From contig VICG01000010.1 of NCBI GenBank assembly GCA_008692225.1, forward strand, positions 2,108,001-2,172,000: 64,000 nt of DNA. Direction: 5' to 3'. The position numbers were made by a program, and so were the translations under genes. The stretch comes from Monilinia fructicola (taxonomy: Eukaryota; Ascomycota; Leotiomycetes; Helotiales; Sclerotiniaceae). The notes under the pieces were generated by a model. The model did not search any database. It was not told where the DNA came from and worked only from the letters and a program-made list of their open reading frames with translations. Numbering within the stretch: the first letter of the stretch is position 1; the number at the start of each line of letters is the position of its first letter. Positions 1 through 11,995 of the stretch are shown piece after piece.

Positions 1-1080
1 CACAATATCAATCGATTCCCCTCTTTCATTTGTATATACTCACTCATATACTCACACACACTCACACACTCACTCCCACACTCACTCCCACCCTTCATAC
101 ATTCATATATAAAATTAGAATTCAATCAAGTCATTTTTGGACAAACTTTTTTGATTCCGACTAACAAAAAGAACCTGACCTGAATATCAATGGAATATTT
201 TCGATATCCAAACTCCAATACACCTACTACACCAAGTCAAACAAAACTTCATCACCATTCACCAAAGGAAAAACAGCCAAAAGTGAAAAAGACATATCTA
301 TCAAGGGCATTATTAAACTATGATACAAAGCTTTGTATGACCAGACGCCAGATTCAAGTTGTTAAAGTTTGCTGCAGTGCCTACCGATGCATTACAGAAT
401 CTGATTCCGAGTCTTGATCCCCAGAAACTCCACTATTCTCCTCCTCCATCTTGATCAACTTCAACATTGCATATACCAAATGTATGATCTGGAGGTTCAC
501 TTTCGAAATGTCAACCCAGTTTATTGAATACCGCACACAAAATATTGTGAGAAAACTCTCCGTCGACTTCGCAGTTAATCATCCCTCCCCGCATTCTTGT
601 TCCCCTCCTTTCCCCAAATCATATAACGGCCCCTCAGATTTTGATAACGCAAAAGAGAAAAGATAAGGAGGAAGAAAATTGGAAGACGTCGTGTGATTGT
701 AGTAAAGTTGAAAAAAAAAGAGGTCTTTGCAGGGATATCGTCGCAAGGTCCCAGTGCTTAAGAACGCTGATGAAAAGCAATGCAATAGGACCTCCCATAG
801 AAACAAAAATGTCGAAATGAAGAATTATTTTGCACAGGATCTTGTATGCGCAACCAGTTGAGATCCTTACTTCACTGTGCCGGGAGTATTTGATCAGGGA
901 AGACCATCTCTGTCGCGTAAGTATAAGGAAGACTGTTGTAAAGGCTTCGACCAATCTATGCCGAAAACCACGATAATTAAGAAGTCGTATGGGAGGTTGA
1001 TTAAGTAAAAACGGAATTGCCAAACAAAAATGACACCGCATGCGACGAGAATTCGTTATCGTCGAAATAATAGACCAAAT
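1..1080. other. geneless stretch downstream of the G-beta gene
   Basis: It begins with an imperfect CACTCA/CTCCCA-rich run (about 40-95). Short reading frames exist on both strands, but none has recognisable family features or splice signals that make a convincing gene. The part next to 1080 should be the 3' untranslated region of the G-beta gene, which runs leftward and stops at 1081. Confidence 0.5.
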
Positions 1081-2486
1081 CTACATGGCCCAAACCTTGA
1101 GCTGAAGTGGGAGCAAGAGAGTGTAAGTTATGTGGACCAGAGTTTGAGCTGAAGGAAGAAATGAAAAGTCAGTTTGAGAGACATTGAGAATCAAAGAGAA
1201 TAGAAAGCCATGGTGACTTACCAGAGAATCCCACGATCCAGTGCACACAAACTCATCCCATCATTACTAACGCCCAAACAACTAACACGATTGTCATGGC
1301 CAACCAGGGATCCGACTTTTTCAGCACGAGTAATATCCCATACCTAAAAGGAGAGTTAGAATCAAGCATCACCATGACAGAAAGATTGTTTTACCTTGCA
1401 CTCAAAATCATCATAACCAGCAAACAAGAGTCTACCAGATACGGAACAGGCGACAGAAGTGATACCACAAAGGATAGACTCATGCTAGATATGGTTAGTG
1501 ACCAGCTTGGTAGAGGTAAGAGGTAAGAGCTTACGCCATATTGATTCAGTTCTCTGTCTGCACGAATATCAAATAATCGGCAGGTCGCATCATCCGAACC
1601 TGTGACAAAGGAGTGACCGTCGGGAAAGAATTGGATGGCATTGATGTCTGATTCATGTCCTGCGAAAGTTTGAACAGCCTTGCCAGCACGAACATCCCAA
1701 AGTTTCGCAAAAGGCGTCGCAAGCACCAGAGACAAATGTATTTTGGTTGGTTGGGTTAATACTGATGCTCATAACATCACCTAAATGGTCTGCGAACTCC
1801 GTCACCTTTGATCCTGTTTCGACATCCCACTTCATACATGTCATGTCGCCAGACGATGTGAGTATACTGCGATCATTGATAAATCGACAACAGGAAAGGT
1901 AACCTGAGTGTCCAGATAGTTCACGAGCGACTCGTGTAGGGCCATCGCGATTTGAATTTAAGTTGTAGATGGAACAAATGTTATCCAATCCACCACAGGC
2001 GACATAGTTACCACTTGGTGCATAGGCACAAGTCATGACCCATGAAGATCGGAGAGGGATGGCGTGAACCTTGTTGGTGGTGTATGCATCCCAGATAATT
2101 AATTTACCATCCTGTGACGCCGATACCAAATGCCTTTCTGTCTGTTGACCAGTGCATAGCATAAATCTTCGCAAGATGTCCTTTTAATGTCTTTCGAGTC
2201 TTCATCATTTGGTTCTTGGGTAGAGCTTCTTGCTGAGCCCTAGCAAGGTTCATCACTGTAACATGATTAATTAGTATACAATGGCAGACCTCATGAACAT
2301 CAAGTCATGAAACTGAATGGGCGGCGTTGTGAAAGCTGAAAGACGATTGACGATTGTTTACTCACGCGTTGCATCTGCCAAATCATCCTTCTTTCGCTTT
2401 ATCCTATCTTTCAAGGACTCTGCTTCACGTCTGGCTTGTTGAATTCGCGACTGCATCGCCTCGGGCGATACATCGTTCGATGACAT
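1081..2486 (-). CDS. heterotrimeric G protein beta subunit (WD40 propeller), with small indels
   Basis: Beta subunit of the membrane-associated heterotrimeric G protein, partner of G-alpha/G-gamma in growth, mating and virulence signalling. Five exons fit: 2486-2366, 2255-1535, 1484-1395, 1343-1222 and 1101-1081, all with GT/AG ends. The N-terminus is the expected coiled coil ([20 protein letters not shown]), followed by seven WD repeats with recognisable GH...WD cores ([30 protein letters not shown]) and the terminal LKVWAM. Spliced length corrected for indels is about 356 residues, normal for the family. Three frame breaks interrupt it: an extra base at 2135-2137 (DRRHLVS context), an extra base at 1709-1712 (DAFAKLWD context) and an extra dinucleotide near 1241-1248 (SLCTGSWDS context). 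They look like sequencing errors because everything else is conserved. Confidence 0.93.
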
Positions 2487-3240
2487 CTTGGTTGGGTTGA
2501 TGATATCAATTCAATTGAATTTTCAGCTTGATGATGATTATAATTCTTTCAATGGTTGACCAAAGGTGTGAAGGGTGGTTGCGACCAGATGAAGAATAGC
2601 TCCCAATAAATGGTTGGTTGTTGGTGGGTGTGAGAGAGATGGAAATTGGAATTGGCTGAATGTAAGCAATTCAGCTATCGGGACGGTCAAAGGGTATTGG
2701 GTATTAAGGAATTCGTTGCTCGTTGTAATTTGTAGATCAGAGAGATTCAATTGTTTCTTGGGTCTGGTCTCTTGTAGTAGTAGTAGTAATTGTTGTTGTT
2801 GTTATGTTATTCGGGGGTGAATATCTATCTGGTTGATATTATTAAAAAGAGACTCTCTTCTTTGTCGAAATAATTAAATGAAGTATATCAAGTGTTGACA
2901 AACTTCGTCTTCTTCATCAAATTGTGGAACAAGACTTGGTATGAGAGAGGACCTTAAATTCGGATCTGATGGATTGAAAGAAAGTTGAGGCAATCTTGAC
3001 GGGATTGAGAAGGGTGATTGATTTAGAAGGTACAGTAGTGCCATGGGAACCATCCAGTTGCTGCTTTCTTTTTGTCGGTTAATTATCCTAAATGGGAATG
3101 GGTGGATGGGGCTAAGTATTCACTCTTTTGGGTCTGGGCTTAAGAAAAAACAGAGGGGAATCAAAGCCGGTGGAAAGATTGCAAGATTTGGGTTTTAGTG
3201 GAAATCATAATTATAATCATAATCATAATCAAAATTAATA
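2487..3240. other. 5' leader and upstream region of the G-beta gene
   Basis: No gene seen. On the G-beta strand, the stretch to about 2830 is pyrimidine-rich and includes an ACTACTACTACAA-type run (revcomp of 2776-2802), typical of fungal 5' untranslated leaders. The rest is AT-rich with an ATAATCATAATC run near 3210-3230. Confidence 0.4.
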
Positions 3241-3660
3241 AACATTACAGTAATAAAGGAAGGGAAGGGAAGGAAAGGAAGGAAGGGAACTCAGGCAGGG
3301 AGGAGGGGCGGAGGGAGGAAGGGAGGGATGGATGGATGGATAGATGGAAAGGAAGGGGGAGGATGGATTTATGAAAAGAGGAACGAAGAGAAGAAGGTGG
3401 GGAAAATAAAAGAGGAAGGAATAATAATAAGTATTGTAACTAAAGGTGATTGATTGATTGACTACTAATACATGGATGGGTTATAATAAGTGAAGAAGTC
3501 TATGGGTACCAAGGTATGTAATTAGTAAGTATATACCTAGGTAGGTATATAAATAAGTAAATGCTAAGTAAATAAAAAGAGGTGAATAAAGATTGATGGG
3601 GAATGAATGGATGGATGGATGGATGAGTAAGCAACGCAAGCAACGCAAACAAAGCAATTA
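3240..3660. repeat. purine-rich low-complexity tract with GGAAGG and GATG microsatellites
   Basis: The + strand is nearly all A and G, with imperfect GGAAGGGAAGGA runs (3255-3330), GATGGATGGATGG runs (3326-3350 and 3605-3625) and GGTAGGTATA-type words (3540-3550). No coding signal. Confidence 0.75.
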
Positions 3661-5036
3661 ATTGACTTTTTGGACAATCCTATCGAAATTTATAATGAGT
3701 ATATATCTTGTAGATCCAATGTATCTGCGCTACTATTTCCAAGGTTTATTTTTTATTTTTCGAATTAAATCAAGAGATTAGAGAAGAAGGAAGAAAGAGA
3801 AAAGACAAAGGATGAAGATGAAGATGAAGAAGAGCTTATAGTGGTAGTAGCTTTAAACAACCCTTACTACTCCGTCGAGAGTTGATTCAAAGCGCGCCTG
3901 CAAGTTGCAACCTTATATTAATTACTTGTACTCGAGTATATCAATTGGATTACGAATAATCAAATGCATAATGGAAGCCATCACCTAGATTTGTTAGTAC
4001 ATATTAAAAGTTTCTACCTATGTATGTATATATTGATATTATCGTTGCCGTTGTTGTAACTGCCATTATAATCCTTATGACCATTATTGATAATTCATTC
4101 GTATAATCGTTAGATGATATAAAAAAGGAGACCCGAGGAGATTAAAATCATAAAATGAGCAATTACCCAGTACAATATGTATCTCCCTACTCTTTGTATA
4201 TTGCATTCATTGACCGAGGCAAGGAACCAGGTCGATAGATATGTAGATAATATCGGTACTTTTCAGTTCCATGCAGATATTCCTCCAACCACAGTAACCT
4301 TACGGACTAGGTAAGGTTAATCACAGAATCATCGACTCGAGTATGTGGAATAATAATCAATGAATGGCATTCCGCACATGATGATGACTCCAGGGCCATC
4401 TAAACAAACCGTACCTGCTTCCACTACCGTCCCATCCGTCTAGAGCGGCACTCCACAGAAGTTGATTCAGCACGGAGGAGATCGATCTTAAATCCTGTAT
4501 CATCTTGCCTCTCCCATCCAAACCTGCATATTGTTGATACCAGTTTGGAGACGGAGGATCTTGTATTATTTCTTCGGTGCATGCTTAGTTTGTTGATTAT
4601 CTGATCTCTCCATGTCCACGTCCACGTCCACGTCAATCTAGGACTCCTTAAGGGGAGCAAGACGACGAAAAGAAGGAAAAGTAGAAGGACTGTAGAAGCA
4701 GAAGTAGAAGTAGAAAAGGTAAAAGAGGTAGAAGGACTGGAAGCAGGAGATATTCCTCTACAGTATTATCTTGCATCCTGCAAGTCGTAACATACCTAGT
4801 CGGTAGTTCGTTCTATTGGTGGTCCAGGGGACTCTTATATAAATTGCAGATGCATATTGATCAGCAGGGCATCAAATGATAATTAATTCCAATAAATGAT
4901 ATGGGAACAGATGATTTATCTATCTACGGAGTACTAGGTTTTGATCTGGATATATTGACTAATAATAATGATGATGATAATATAAAAGAGTATTAAAAAA
5001 GATTACTATATAGAATCTATAATACTCGAGTAGTAA
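3661..5036. other. geneless AT-rich intergenic DNA
   Basis: No gene is supported. It contains short repeats such as CCACGTCCACGT (4614-4635) and AGTAGAAG (4680-4740), and scattered TACTCCGT/ACGGAGTA words (3868, 4925). Confidence 0.5.
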
Positions 5037-5039
5037 GAA

Positions 5040-5475
5040 AATATATTTATATATTTTTATATATTTATATATTTATATATTTATATATTTTTTATATATT
5101 TATATATTTATATATTTATATATTTATATATTTATATATTTATCTATTTATCTATTTATCTATTTATCTATTTATCTATTTATCTATTTATCTATTTCTA
5201 TTTATCTATTTATCTATTTATCTATTTATCTATTTATCTATTTATCTATTTATCTATTTATCTATTTATCTATTTATCTATTTATCTATTTATCTATTTA
5301 TCTATTTATCTATTTATCTATTTATCTATTTATCTATTTTATTTATCTATTTATCTATTTATTTATTTATCTATTTATCTATTTATCTATTTATCTATTT
5401 ATTTATTTATCTATTTATCTATTTATCTATTTATCTATTTATCTATTTATCTATTTATCTATTTATATATATTTA
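5040..5475. repeat. octamer minisatellite, TATATTTA block followed by ATCTATTT block
   Basis: About 430 bp of head-to-tail 8-bp units. The first part (about 5040-5140) is TATATTTA; from about 5141 the unit changes to ATCTATTT and continues almost perfectly to about 5465, with a few ATTTATTT variants. Because the period is 8, no frame is preserved; this is not coding. Confidence 0.95.
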
Positions 5476-7277
5476 AATATATACTCTTTCTTCTATAACA
5501 TTATTATTTTTTCCCCTCTCAACTTTATTTATCGCTTTTATATATTGATGATTTATCATAAATCCCCATGTAATTATATTTAATTCACTAGCCCTAAGTC
5601 TTTTGATCCTTTGATCTCTTGATCTCTTGATCTTCTGATCCGCAAACTTGGCCTCGGATCCGTACCAAAGTATTCTGTCGTGGGGGACCTCTGAGCTTTC
5701 GATTCCCGTTTTCTCAAATCTTGACTAGGATGAATGTCGGGGTCTTTTACATTGTAAACCATAATCATGGTCAAGGAGTAGGTAATTATTAATATATCCG
5801 TCGGTAGAGTATAAATGGAATCATCAGGTAAGATGGTCGGTCGCTGGTCGCTGGTCGCTGGTCGCTGGAGGTAGTAGGTGGTAAATGGTAAAAGGGTAAA
5901 ATGGTAAGATAATAAAACGGTAAGATGGTCAAGTGGTAAGATGATAAAATACTCCGTCCTGCACGGAGTAATAAGATGATACTGTCAGGTTATTATCCAA
6001 CTCAATCCTCTGTATACTTCGTACATTGGTGCCGGGTATTAGGATCGACGGGGGTTTTTCCTATGTTGGACTTCCAGACACTTACTTGCTTGATAATACC
6101 GTGTTTCCCCTGCTGAATCAATTTATTATCCTCTTTGGCTACTAGTACTGTATTCCAGGTTGATCAAAACTCTTGAGCATCCATCCATTATTGCAGATGC
6201 AGGTGAACGAACTTAACCTGGAAGTGTCTTTTTAATCCAAAGCTCCGATCTTTCCAATGCCTTGATTGTTTCCCCCTGTAGTACTGTAGTTGATGCACAT
6301 AGGAAGAATAGGAAGAGAGAATACCAAGGCGGATAATCTATCTATCTTTGATGTTTCCCTCTCATCTACAAGGACTTTCCCTTAGTAAGCACAGCAGTAT
6401 GTATCTACAGTATCGACAAGTATTCCTTTCATCTACGGCAACGTACGCCGTACAGTATGATATCGCGCAATTGTGCTAGTTCCCCTCCCCCCTTCATCAA
6501 CCAACTGCATCAACACCGAACATGGACCACGACAGACCTCAAAACGTCAACCCAGACCCAATATTATTAAAGATTAATCAAGCTTCATCAAGCTCAATCT
6601 AGCAAGCTCGGCAATCAAAATATCATCGCCGCTCTTGGTAACGGGAATCGCTTCATGAAGAACGGATAAACCGTTTTCTATCAATCCTATTGGTAGCTAT
6701 AATCCACAATTTTCATGTGTACGGAGTATAATTATATACAATATCATTCCTGGTAGTATTCTTACTGTACAGAGTACAGAGTACAGGACTCCGTACTGTA
6801 TAATTCAAGGTGGAGAGTCTCCAAGGACGATCTTAGTATCCATGGATCTCTCAGACTTTCAGTCTCTCAGACTCTCTCTCAGTAGTTTCTCGGATTTAGG
6901 AGATCTCCCAATGTCAAGTTTGATCATCTTGATTCGTCAGTCAAATAAGATTGGTCATCAGCGTATAACTTGGCATGCATTACTTACGGAGTCCACGGGT
7001 AGATGATGCATCATGAAAGTGCTTGCATGAATCAATTTTCCAAATTCAAGAGAAACAAACAAACAGCAGCAGCAAGCATCCATACCTCCAACTAACTACC
7101 TACCTACTAATACAGTACCGACTACCTAGTACTTACTGTATATCGAATAGCCAAACGAGAAGTTAACCTTACCGTTACTACAGTAGGTATTTTGAGCAAC
7201 AACCTATTCCAAGGTTATTGCAAATCCTCTTCATCAAGACACATTACCAAGGAGGTCGCCCCTTCGTTCTCATCGCA
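5476..7277. other. geneless region upstream of the deaminase gene
   Basis: No gene is supported. Repeats seen: TTGATCTC/TTTGATC runs (5600-5640), GGTCGCTGGTCGCT (5840-5870), GGTAAAATGGTAAGAT variants (5880-5950), a TACTCCGT/ACGGAGTA hairpin (5950-5970) and many TACTGTA/TACAGTA words. The last 200 bp should hold the promoter of the gene starting at 7278. Confidence 0.5.
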
Positions 7278-8760
7278 ATGGATTCTTCAAGCTCGGAAAT
7301 AATTGATTTCATATCCTTGCCAAAGATTGAAGTAAGTGTCAAAGGTTGCATGCATATCGTACTCTGTACATATGTTTAATGCCCGTCCGTCAAAATCCAC
7401 CGCCACTGTTACCCCGATGGCTGCATGAATGTCATTGGGCATAAGGCTGAAAGATACTTCTTACGTAGTTACATGCCCATCTTAGTGGAAGTATCAGTCG
7501 ACAATGTCTTCATGAAGTATGGCTTCAAAAATGGGAAAGGGGTGAGACGACATTACAAGATCCATTAATCGAGATGCCTGATGGTAAGTTCGATTATGAT
7601 CTAGAGACGTGAGTGATCTTTTTTTCCCCATGTATTACTTCCATGCTCGAGAATCATGGGTCAACCAAATAACTATCATCACTGTGAGCTACCTCAAAGT
7701 TCGTGGGAGCCCATATATAAATCACAACAGTCTTTCCGGCATTGTACCACCCCTATTTCTCATATCATATCTCTCCAGATTCTTTCCCTTGTTCTCCAAG
7801 TACATCTACGCTCTCTGCAAACGATCTTCCATCCTTAATATACACCACCCATTCCGTTCTACAAGATTTCCAACAAGATGGCGTGGTCTATCTCGAATTA
7901 CGCACTACACCTCGAGCCATGCCATCAGCAAAAATCACAAAAGACATCTACATCCAAACGATCCTTGACTGCATCACCAAACATAACAAGTCAGATCCCT
8001 CGATGAAAACAAACCTCATCCTCTCCATCGACCGACGAAACGATCTCCAAACCGCACTCGAAGTAGTCACCCTAGCCCACAAATACCATTCCCACGGCGT
8101 CGTCGGAATCGATCTTTGCGGCGACCCCTCCATAGGAGATATATCCATCTTCTCCCCGCCTTTCAACTCGCCCACACCCACAACCTCAAAATCACCATCC
8201 ACTTTGCCGAAATCCCTCACCCGCCCACCCGCACCGAACTCCGCACCCTCCTCTCATACCACCCCCATCGACTAGGACACGTGATCCACGTCCCCGACGA
8301 TCTGAAGCCCGAAATTCAGAAGATGGGCCTGGGCCTGGAACTCTGCTTGAGTTGCAATGTGCATGCGAAAGATGATCACGGGGACGTATGGCGATCATCA
8401 TTTTGGGGAGTGGTGGGGAAGAGGCGCGCCGGTGGTTTTATGTGTATGTAATGTAACCTTGTCTTCTCCCACTCTTTCACCTACCTCTTCCCATAGTTTT
8501 CCACCCCCATTCATCACCTGTCGATGTACGCACATAATACACAAATCAATCCTCAATCCATGAACCCAAGCCCCGATTAACCAACGAGATAGACCGACGA
8601 CGTCGGAGTCTTTGGCAGTAAACTCTCGAATGAATATTCGCTCGTGGCAAAACATTTTCAGTTGCGTCGGGACGATATCTGTGCGCTGGTAAGGAGGGGG
8701 TTGGATTGTATTTTTGGAACGGAGGATGATCGGAAGAGACTTGAGGGGATCTTGTGGTAG
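7278..8760 (+). CDS. adenosine deaminase-like protein (ADAL/N6-methyl-AMP deaminase type), damaged
   Basis: Zinc-dependent purine (mono)nucleotide/nucleoside deaminase of the ADA superfamily, cytosolic. The start is MDSSSSEIIDFISLPKIE (7278-7331) then a GTAAGT donor. Later exons are clear: the segment ending at 7608 (LQDPLIEMPDGKFDYDLE), 7779-8443 and 8593-8760. The catalytic region shows VVYLELRTTPR, the HFAE active-site segment, RLGHVIHVP, ELCLSCNVHAK, and the metal-binding DD in TDDVGVFGS, as in ADAL proteins; it ends RLEGILW-stop. Frame breaks: 7819-7821 (extra A), 8154-8157 (missing C), 8368-8370 (extra A). The exon that should carry the N-terminal HxH metal motif (about 7395-7560) is far more degraded: only an I-H-R-H remnant and a LHE-like stretch can be read, with stops. 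It could be a pseudogene or a badly assembled patch. Confidence 0.85.
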
Positions 8761-9060
8761 GTGGTAGGTCGGGGGTGGAAGGGCCAGTATGAATGATCCA
8801 CGACCTCCAGCTACCTACCCTACCTAAGCACTTGATAACTTAACCCCACTTTACCGCTATCATTGTAGTTATTGGAGATTTCTTTCATGGTGGTGGTATG
8901 TTTTTTTTGAGAGGGGGGAGACGGGAGGGGGGGGAAATTGGGGGGTTGGATTTTTGCACCCTCGTTTTCTCTACCCCTTCCTCATCCTCATCCTCTCTCA
9001 CAACCCCACCCCATAATCCTATTATCATGATGTTTTAATGCGAGGCAAGTGATGAACTCA
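8761..9060. other. 3' flank of the deaminase gene
   Basis: No gene. It holds short homopolymer-rich tracts (T8 at about 8903, G-rich runs 8912-8945) and pyrimidine-rich sequence. Confidence 0.4.
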
Positions 9061-9320
9061 ACATGTCAGTTAGTCAGTCAGTTAGCAAGTCAGTTAGCAA
9101 GTCAGTTAGCAAGTCAGTTAGCAAGTCAACCAGCAGATCAATCAGCAAGTCAGTTAGCAAGTCAGTAGCAAGTCAATCAGCAAGTCAATCAAGTCAAGTC
9201 AATCAGCAAGTCAGTTAGCAAGTCAGTAGCAAGTCAATCAGCAAGTCAGTTAGCACGTCAGTAGCAAGTTAACCAGCAAGTCAATCAGCAAGTCAATCAG
9301 CAAGTCAGTAAGCGAGCGAG
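9061..9320. repeat. 12-bp tandem repeat, AGTCAGTTAGCA / AGTCAATCAGCA
   Basis: About twenty imperfect copies of a dodecamer alternating between GTCAGTTAGCAA and GTCAATCAGCAA forms, with occasional 1-bp shortened units. It is followed by an (AAAG)n stretch at 9321-9338. No coding support. Confidence 0.9.
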
Positions 9321-9404
9321 AAAGAAAGAAAGAAAGAACATCAGAATTCGGTCGGGTATATCTTCCCCCTTGGCTTAGAGTATGGATGGTGGTACTTGAA
9401 GTAT

Positions 9405-9725
9405 TTGGAGGTTGGGAGGGTGGTGGTGGTGGTGGATGGTGGGGGGGAGGGGAAATGGGGAGGGAGGAGGGGGGTGGTTTATAAGGATTTTGGGTTTTGA
9501 GGGGTTATTTTTTTTTTTTTTTTTGGTTTGGTTTGGGATGGGGGGAGGAGGGTGGATGGATGGATGGATAGGTTGGGCTGGGGGCTTGGAGGTGGGGGCT
9601 TGGAGATGGTGTTGATGTTGATGTTAAAGAAGAAAAAAGAAGGAGGAGAAGGAGAAGGAGAAGGAGAAGTATAAAGATACCTGAGTACTCTAACGAGAAA
9701 GATTCTTGGTTGAAGTTGAAGTGCA
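9405..9725. repeat. G-rich low-complexity tract
   Basis: (GGT)n at 9418-9438, G-runs, T18 at about 9507-9524, GGATGGAT and GGAGAAGGAGAA runs at 9645-9668. No gene. Confidence 0.7.
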
Positions 9726-9734
9726 GTTTTTGTT

Positions 9735-9905
9735 TCTATATTTCTATATTTCTATATTTCTATATTTCTATATTTCTATATTTCTATATTTCTATAATTT
9801 CTATATTTCTATATTTCTATATTTCTATATTTCTATATTTCTATATTTCTATATTTCTATATTTCTATTTCTATATTTCTATATTTCTATATTTTCTATA
9901 TTTTC
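9735..9905. repeat. octamer minisatellite CTATATTT
   Basis: About twenty near-perfect 8-bp units CTATATTT with one shortened and one lengthened unit. Open frames across it (Tyr/Phe/Ile/Ser/Leu only) are artefacts of the repeat. Same period and similar composition as the 5.04-5.48 kb array. Confidence 0.93.
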
Positions 9906-10548
9906 GGATAACGAGTAAGTGGCGAGAGGATTGATTGATAAATAGATAATGGATGGTGGATGGGTATTTATGACTTGTTTTTTTCTTTTTTGGAGGGGGG
10001 AGGGGGGCGGATGCGGGGAATATACATTCGTAAGGGGGAGGGCAAGGGATAAACGAGGGAGTGAGGGAGGGGAAGATGGTATGAGTTTTTATTATGTGGC
10101 GAGGAGGGAGTTTTGAGGGGAGGAGGGTTGAGGGTGGGTATGTTTGAGGGTTTGAGGGTTTGGGTTTGGATTTGGATTTGGGTTTGGATTTGGATTTGGA
10201 TTTGGGTTTGGGTTTGAGTGTTGGGAGATTTGGAGATTAAATTAACTGATATTTGAAGATGGGAAGATGGGAAGATGGGAGAACAAGTGAATAAGTGAAT
10301 AAGTGAATAAATGAATAAGCGAACAAGCGAACAAGTGAATAAAAAAAATAAAAGAATAAATAAAGGTGGTGATTGAAGAAGGGGGAGGGGGTGGAAGGAA
10401 AGGGAAGAAGGAAAGGATGAGAATGGGAATGAGAATGAGAAGATGTGGGATAGAATAGAGTGGAAGGTGGGAAGATGGGAATGATCCTGATAAGTATTGA
10501 GTGTTGATTGAATATTTTTTTATTTTTCTTATTGTATTATTTAAGGAC
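9906..10548. repeat. G/T and G/A-rich low-complexity DNA left of the transposon
   Basis: It includes a TTTGGG/TTTGGA run (10135-10220), GATGGGAA runs (10255-10280) and GAATAAGT runs (10285-10340). No gene supported. Confidence 0.7.
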
Positions 10549-10577
10549 CACCAGTGGGTGCACGGACTCATAAAACG
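10549..10577 (+). repeat. left terminal inverted repeat of the transposon
   Basis: 29 bp beginning CACCAGTGGGTGCACG and ending AAAACG, exactly matching the reverse complement of 11996-12024. The adjoining C at 10548 and G at 12025 extend the symmetry by one base. Confidence 0.95.
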
Positions 10578-11699
10578 CGTATTTTTGAAAATATATTTAA
10601 TCCATTTCGATTCAAAATAATAATATATAATTTAATCTTAAAATGCCAATTTTAATATAAGCAAATCCTTATGAAAATACATTTTCTCTGTAAAGAAACA
10701 TATAAAGAATACAATATATCAAAAAAATCTGAATTTTTTTCGAATATTCGATGTATATCAGTATAAAAAAACGTAAGGTTATATTGTAACGCATATTAAT
10801 ATTACTTTTTCAATAACCTTATGATAACTTAAAGAAAGAATTTAAATAGGTTAAAAAGTATATAGGCATACTCAATAGTACTTTAAGAATTTAAAGGGGT
10901 TAGTTAAAATAAATCTGGAAACTTATAAAATGCTTATTTCGCTTTCTTAAAATAATATATAAGATTAGTTTTACGAGGTTATGATTAATTATTATGAATT
11001 AGATGTTAAAAAGCGTTTTTTTTTGCAAAAAAATCTTTAAGAAATATACTAAAAAAGATTAACGTTATAAAACTATCTATTTAGAAAAGAAATATAAATG
11101 TTTTGAATTGGAAAAAAATACATTAATTTTAAAAAAAAGTATAAAAACAATATTATTAACGAATTTTAAAGTTATATTATATATACAAACAAAGCATATA
11201 TAAATCCTGTATTTTAAAGGGTAAAAGAAAATCCTGAAAGAGTAGGGTATTTGATATAAGCTTAAAAATATTGTGGAATACTTAATATTGAATAGTAACA
11301 AAATTTATTAATCGGTATAGATTTTATACTATTTAAAAGCTAAAATGCTACTATTATTCTATTATAATAAAAAGAGTAATATACTAAAAAACCTGTATAT
11401 CCTTTATACTCTAAATATTATCCTATACACGAAAATAACAAAAAATAAGTTTAATGGTTTATAAAATAAAAAGTATTTAAAATCTTTAAGTATTGAAGAT
11501 TAAGCTGAAAGGGAATATAATAATCCAAAAATATTATATTGATAAGATTCTTTCCTATATTATATTAACGTTATTAAAAAAGTTAAAAGTTATTAATCCT
11601 ACTATTAAATAGCTTTTAATAAAAATAGTAATAAAAATTATAGATTTCGAAAATATAGGCTAGCTTAATAATTTAAGAACACTTACAACATTAAAAACT

Positions 11700-11900
11700 T
11701 ATCCCATTCTTTTTTAATTACTCAATCTTAATCTTATTGAGGCAGTTTAGAATATATTAAAACAACGTACTTAAAAAGCGTAAATGGAATTTGTTGAGTG
11801 AATTAAAGAAAGTTCTATAAGATGAATGGAGTAAGATAACGCAGGAGGAAATCTAAAAAAAGGTATGACAAATTACTTAGTAGATGTAAAATTATAAAGG
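11700..11900 (+). pseudogene. RIP-mutated Tc1-type transposase, C-terminal DDE region
   Basis: At 11721-11770 one frame reads L-N-L-N-L-I-E-A-V-stop-N-I-L-K-Q-R, a decayed form of the Tc1 signature DLNPIE.VWN. Asp became Asn, Pro became Leu and Trp became TAG, all explained by C-to-T/G-to-A. From about 11785 another frame reads WNLLSELKKVL, then stop (formerly Gln), then DEWSKITQEEI, again typical of the family's C-terminus. Multiple stops mean it cannot be functional. The upstream part of the transposase was too mutated for me to read. Confidence 0.8.
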
Positions 11901-11995
11901 ATATTAATGAAGGATATGTACAATTTTAATTATGGTGATAACTTCATTTTTAATAGAATTATATGCTATATTTTCGAATTTTTGTGAAATTGTCA

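Noticed and set aside
1709..2137. Programmed frameshifting in the G-beta gene
   Set aside because: No slippery heptamer with a downstream structure is evident, and unrelated genes across the window show the same kind of indel.
9706..9934. Open frames rich in Tyr/Phe/Ile across the CTATATTT array
   Set aside because: Several frames are open because the 8-bp unit lacks stops; composition is pure repeat.
10135..10220. TTTGGG/TTTGGA run as an internal telomere
   Set aside because: Fungal telomeres are TTAGGG; this run mixes TTTGGG and TTTGGA and sits among other G/T-rich simple repeats.
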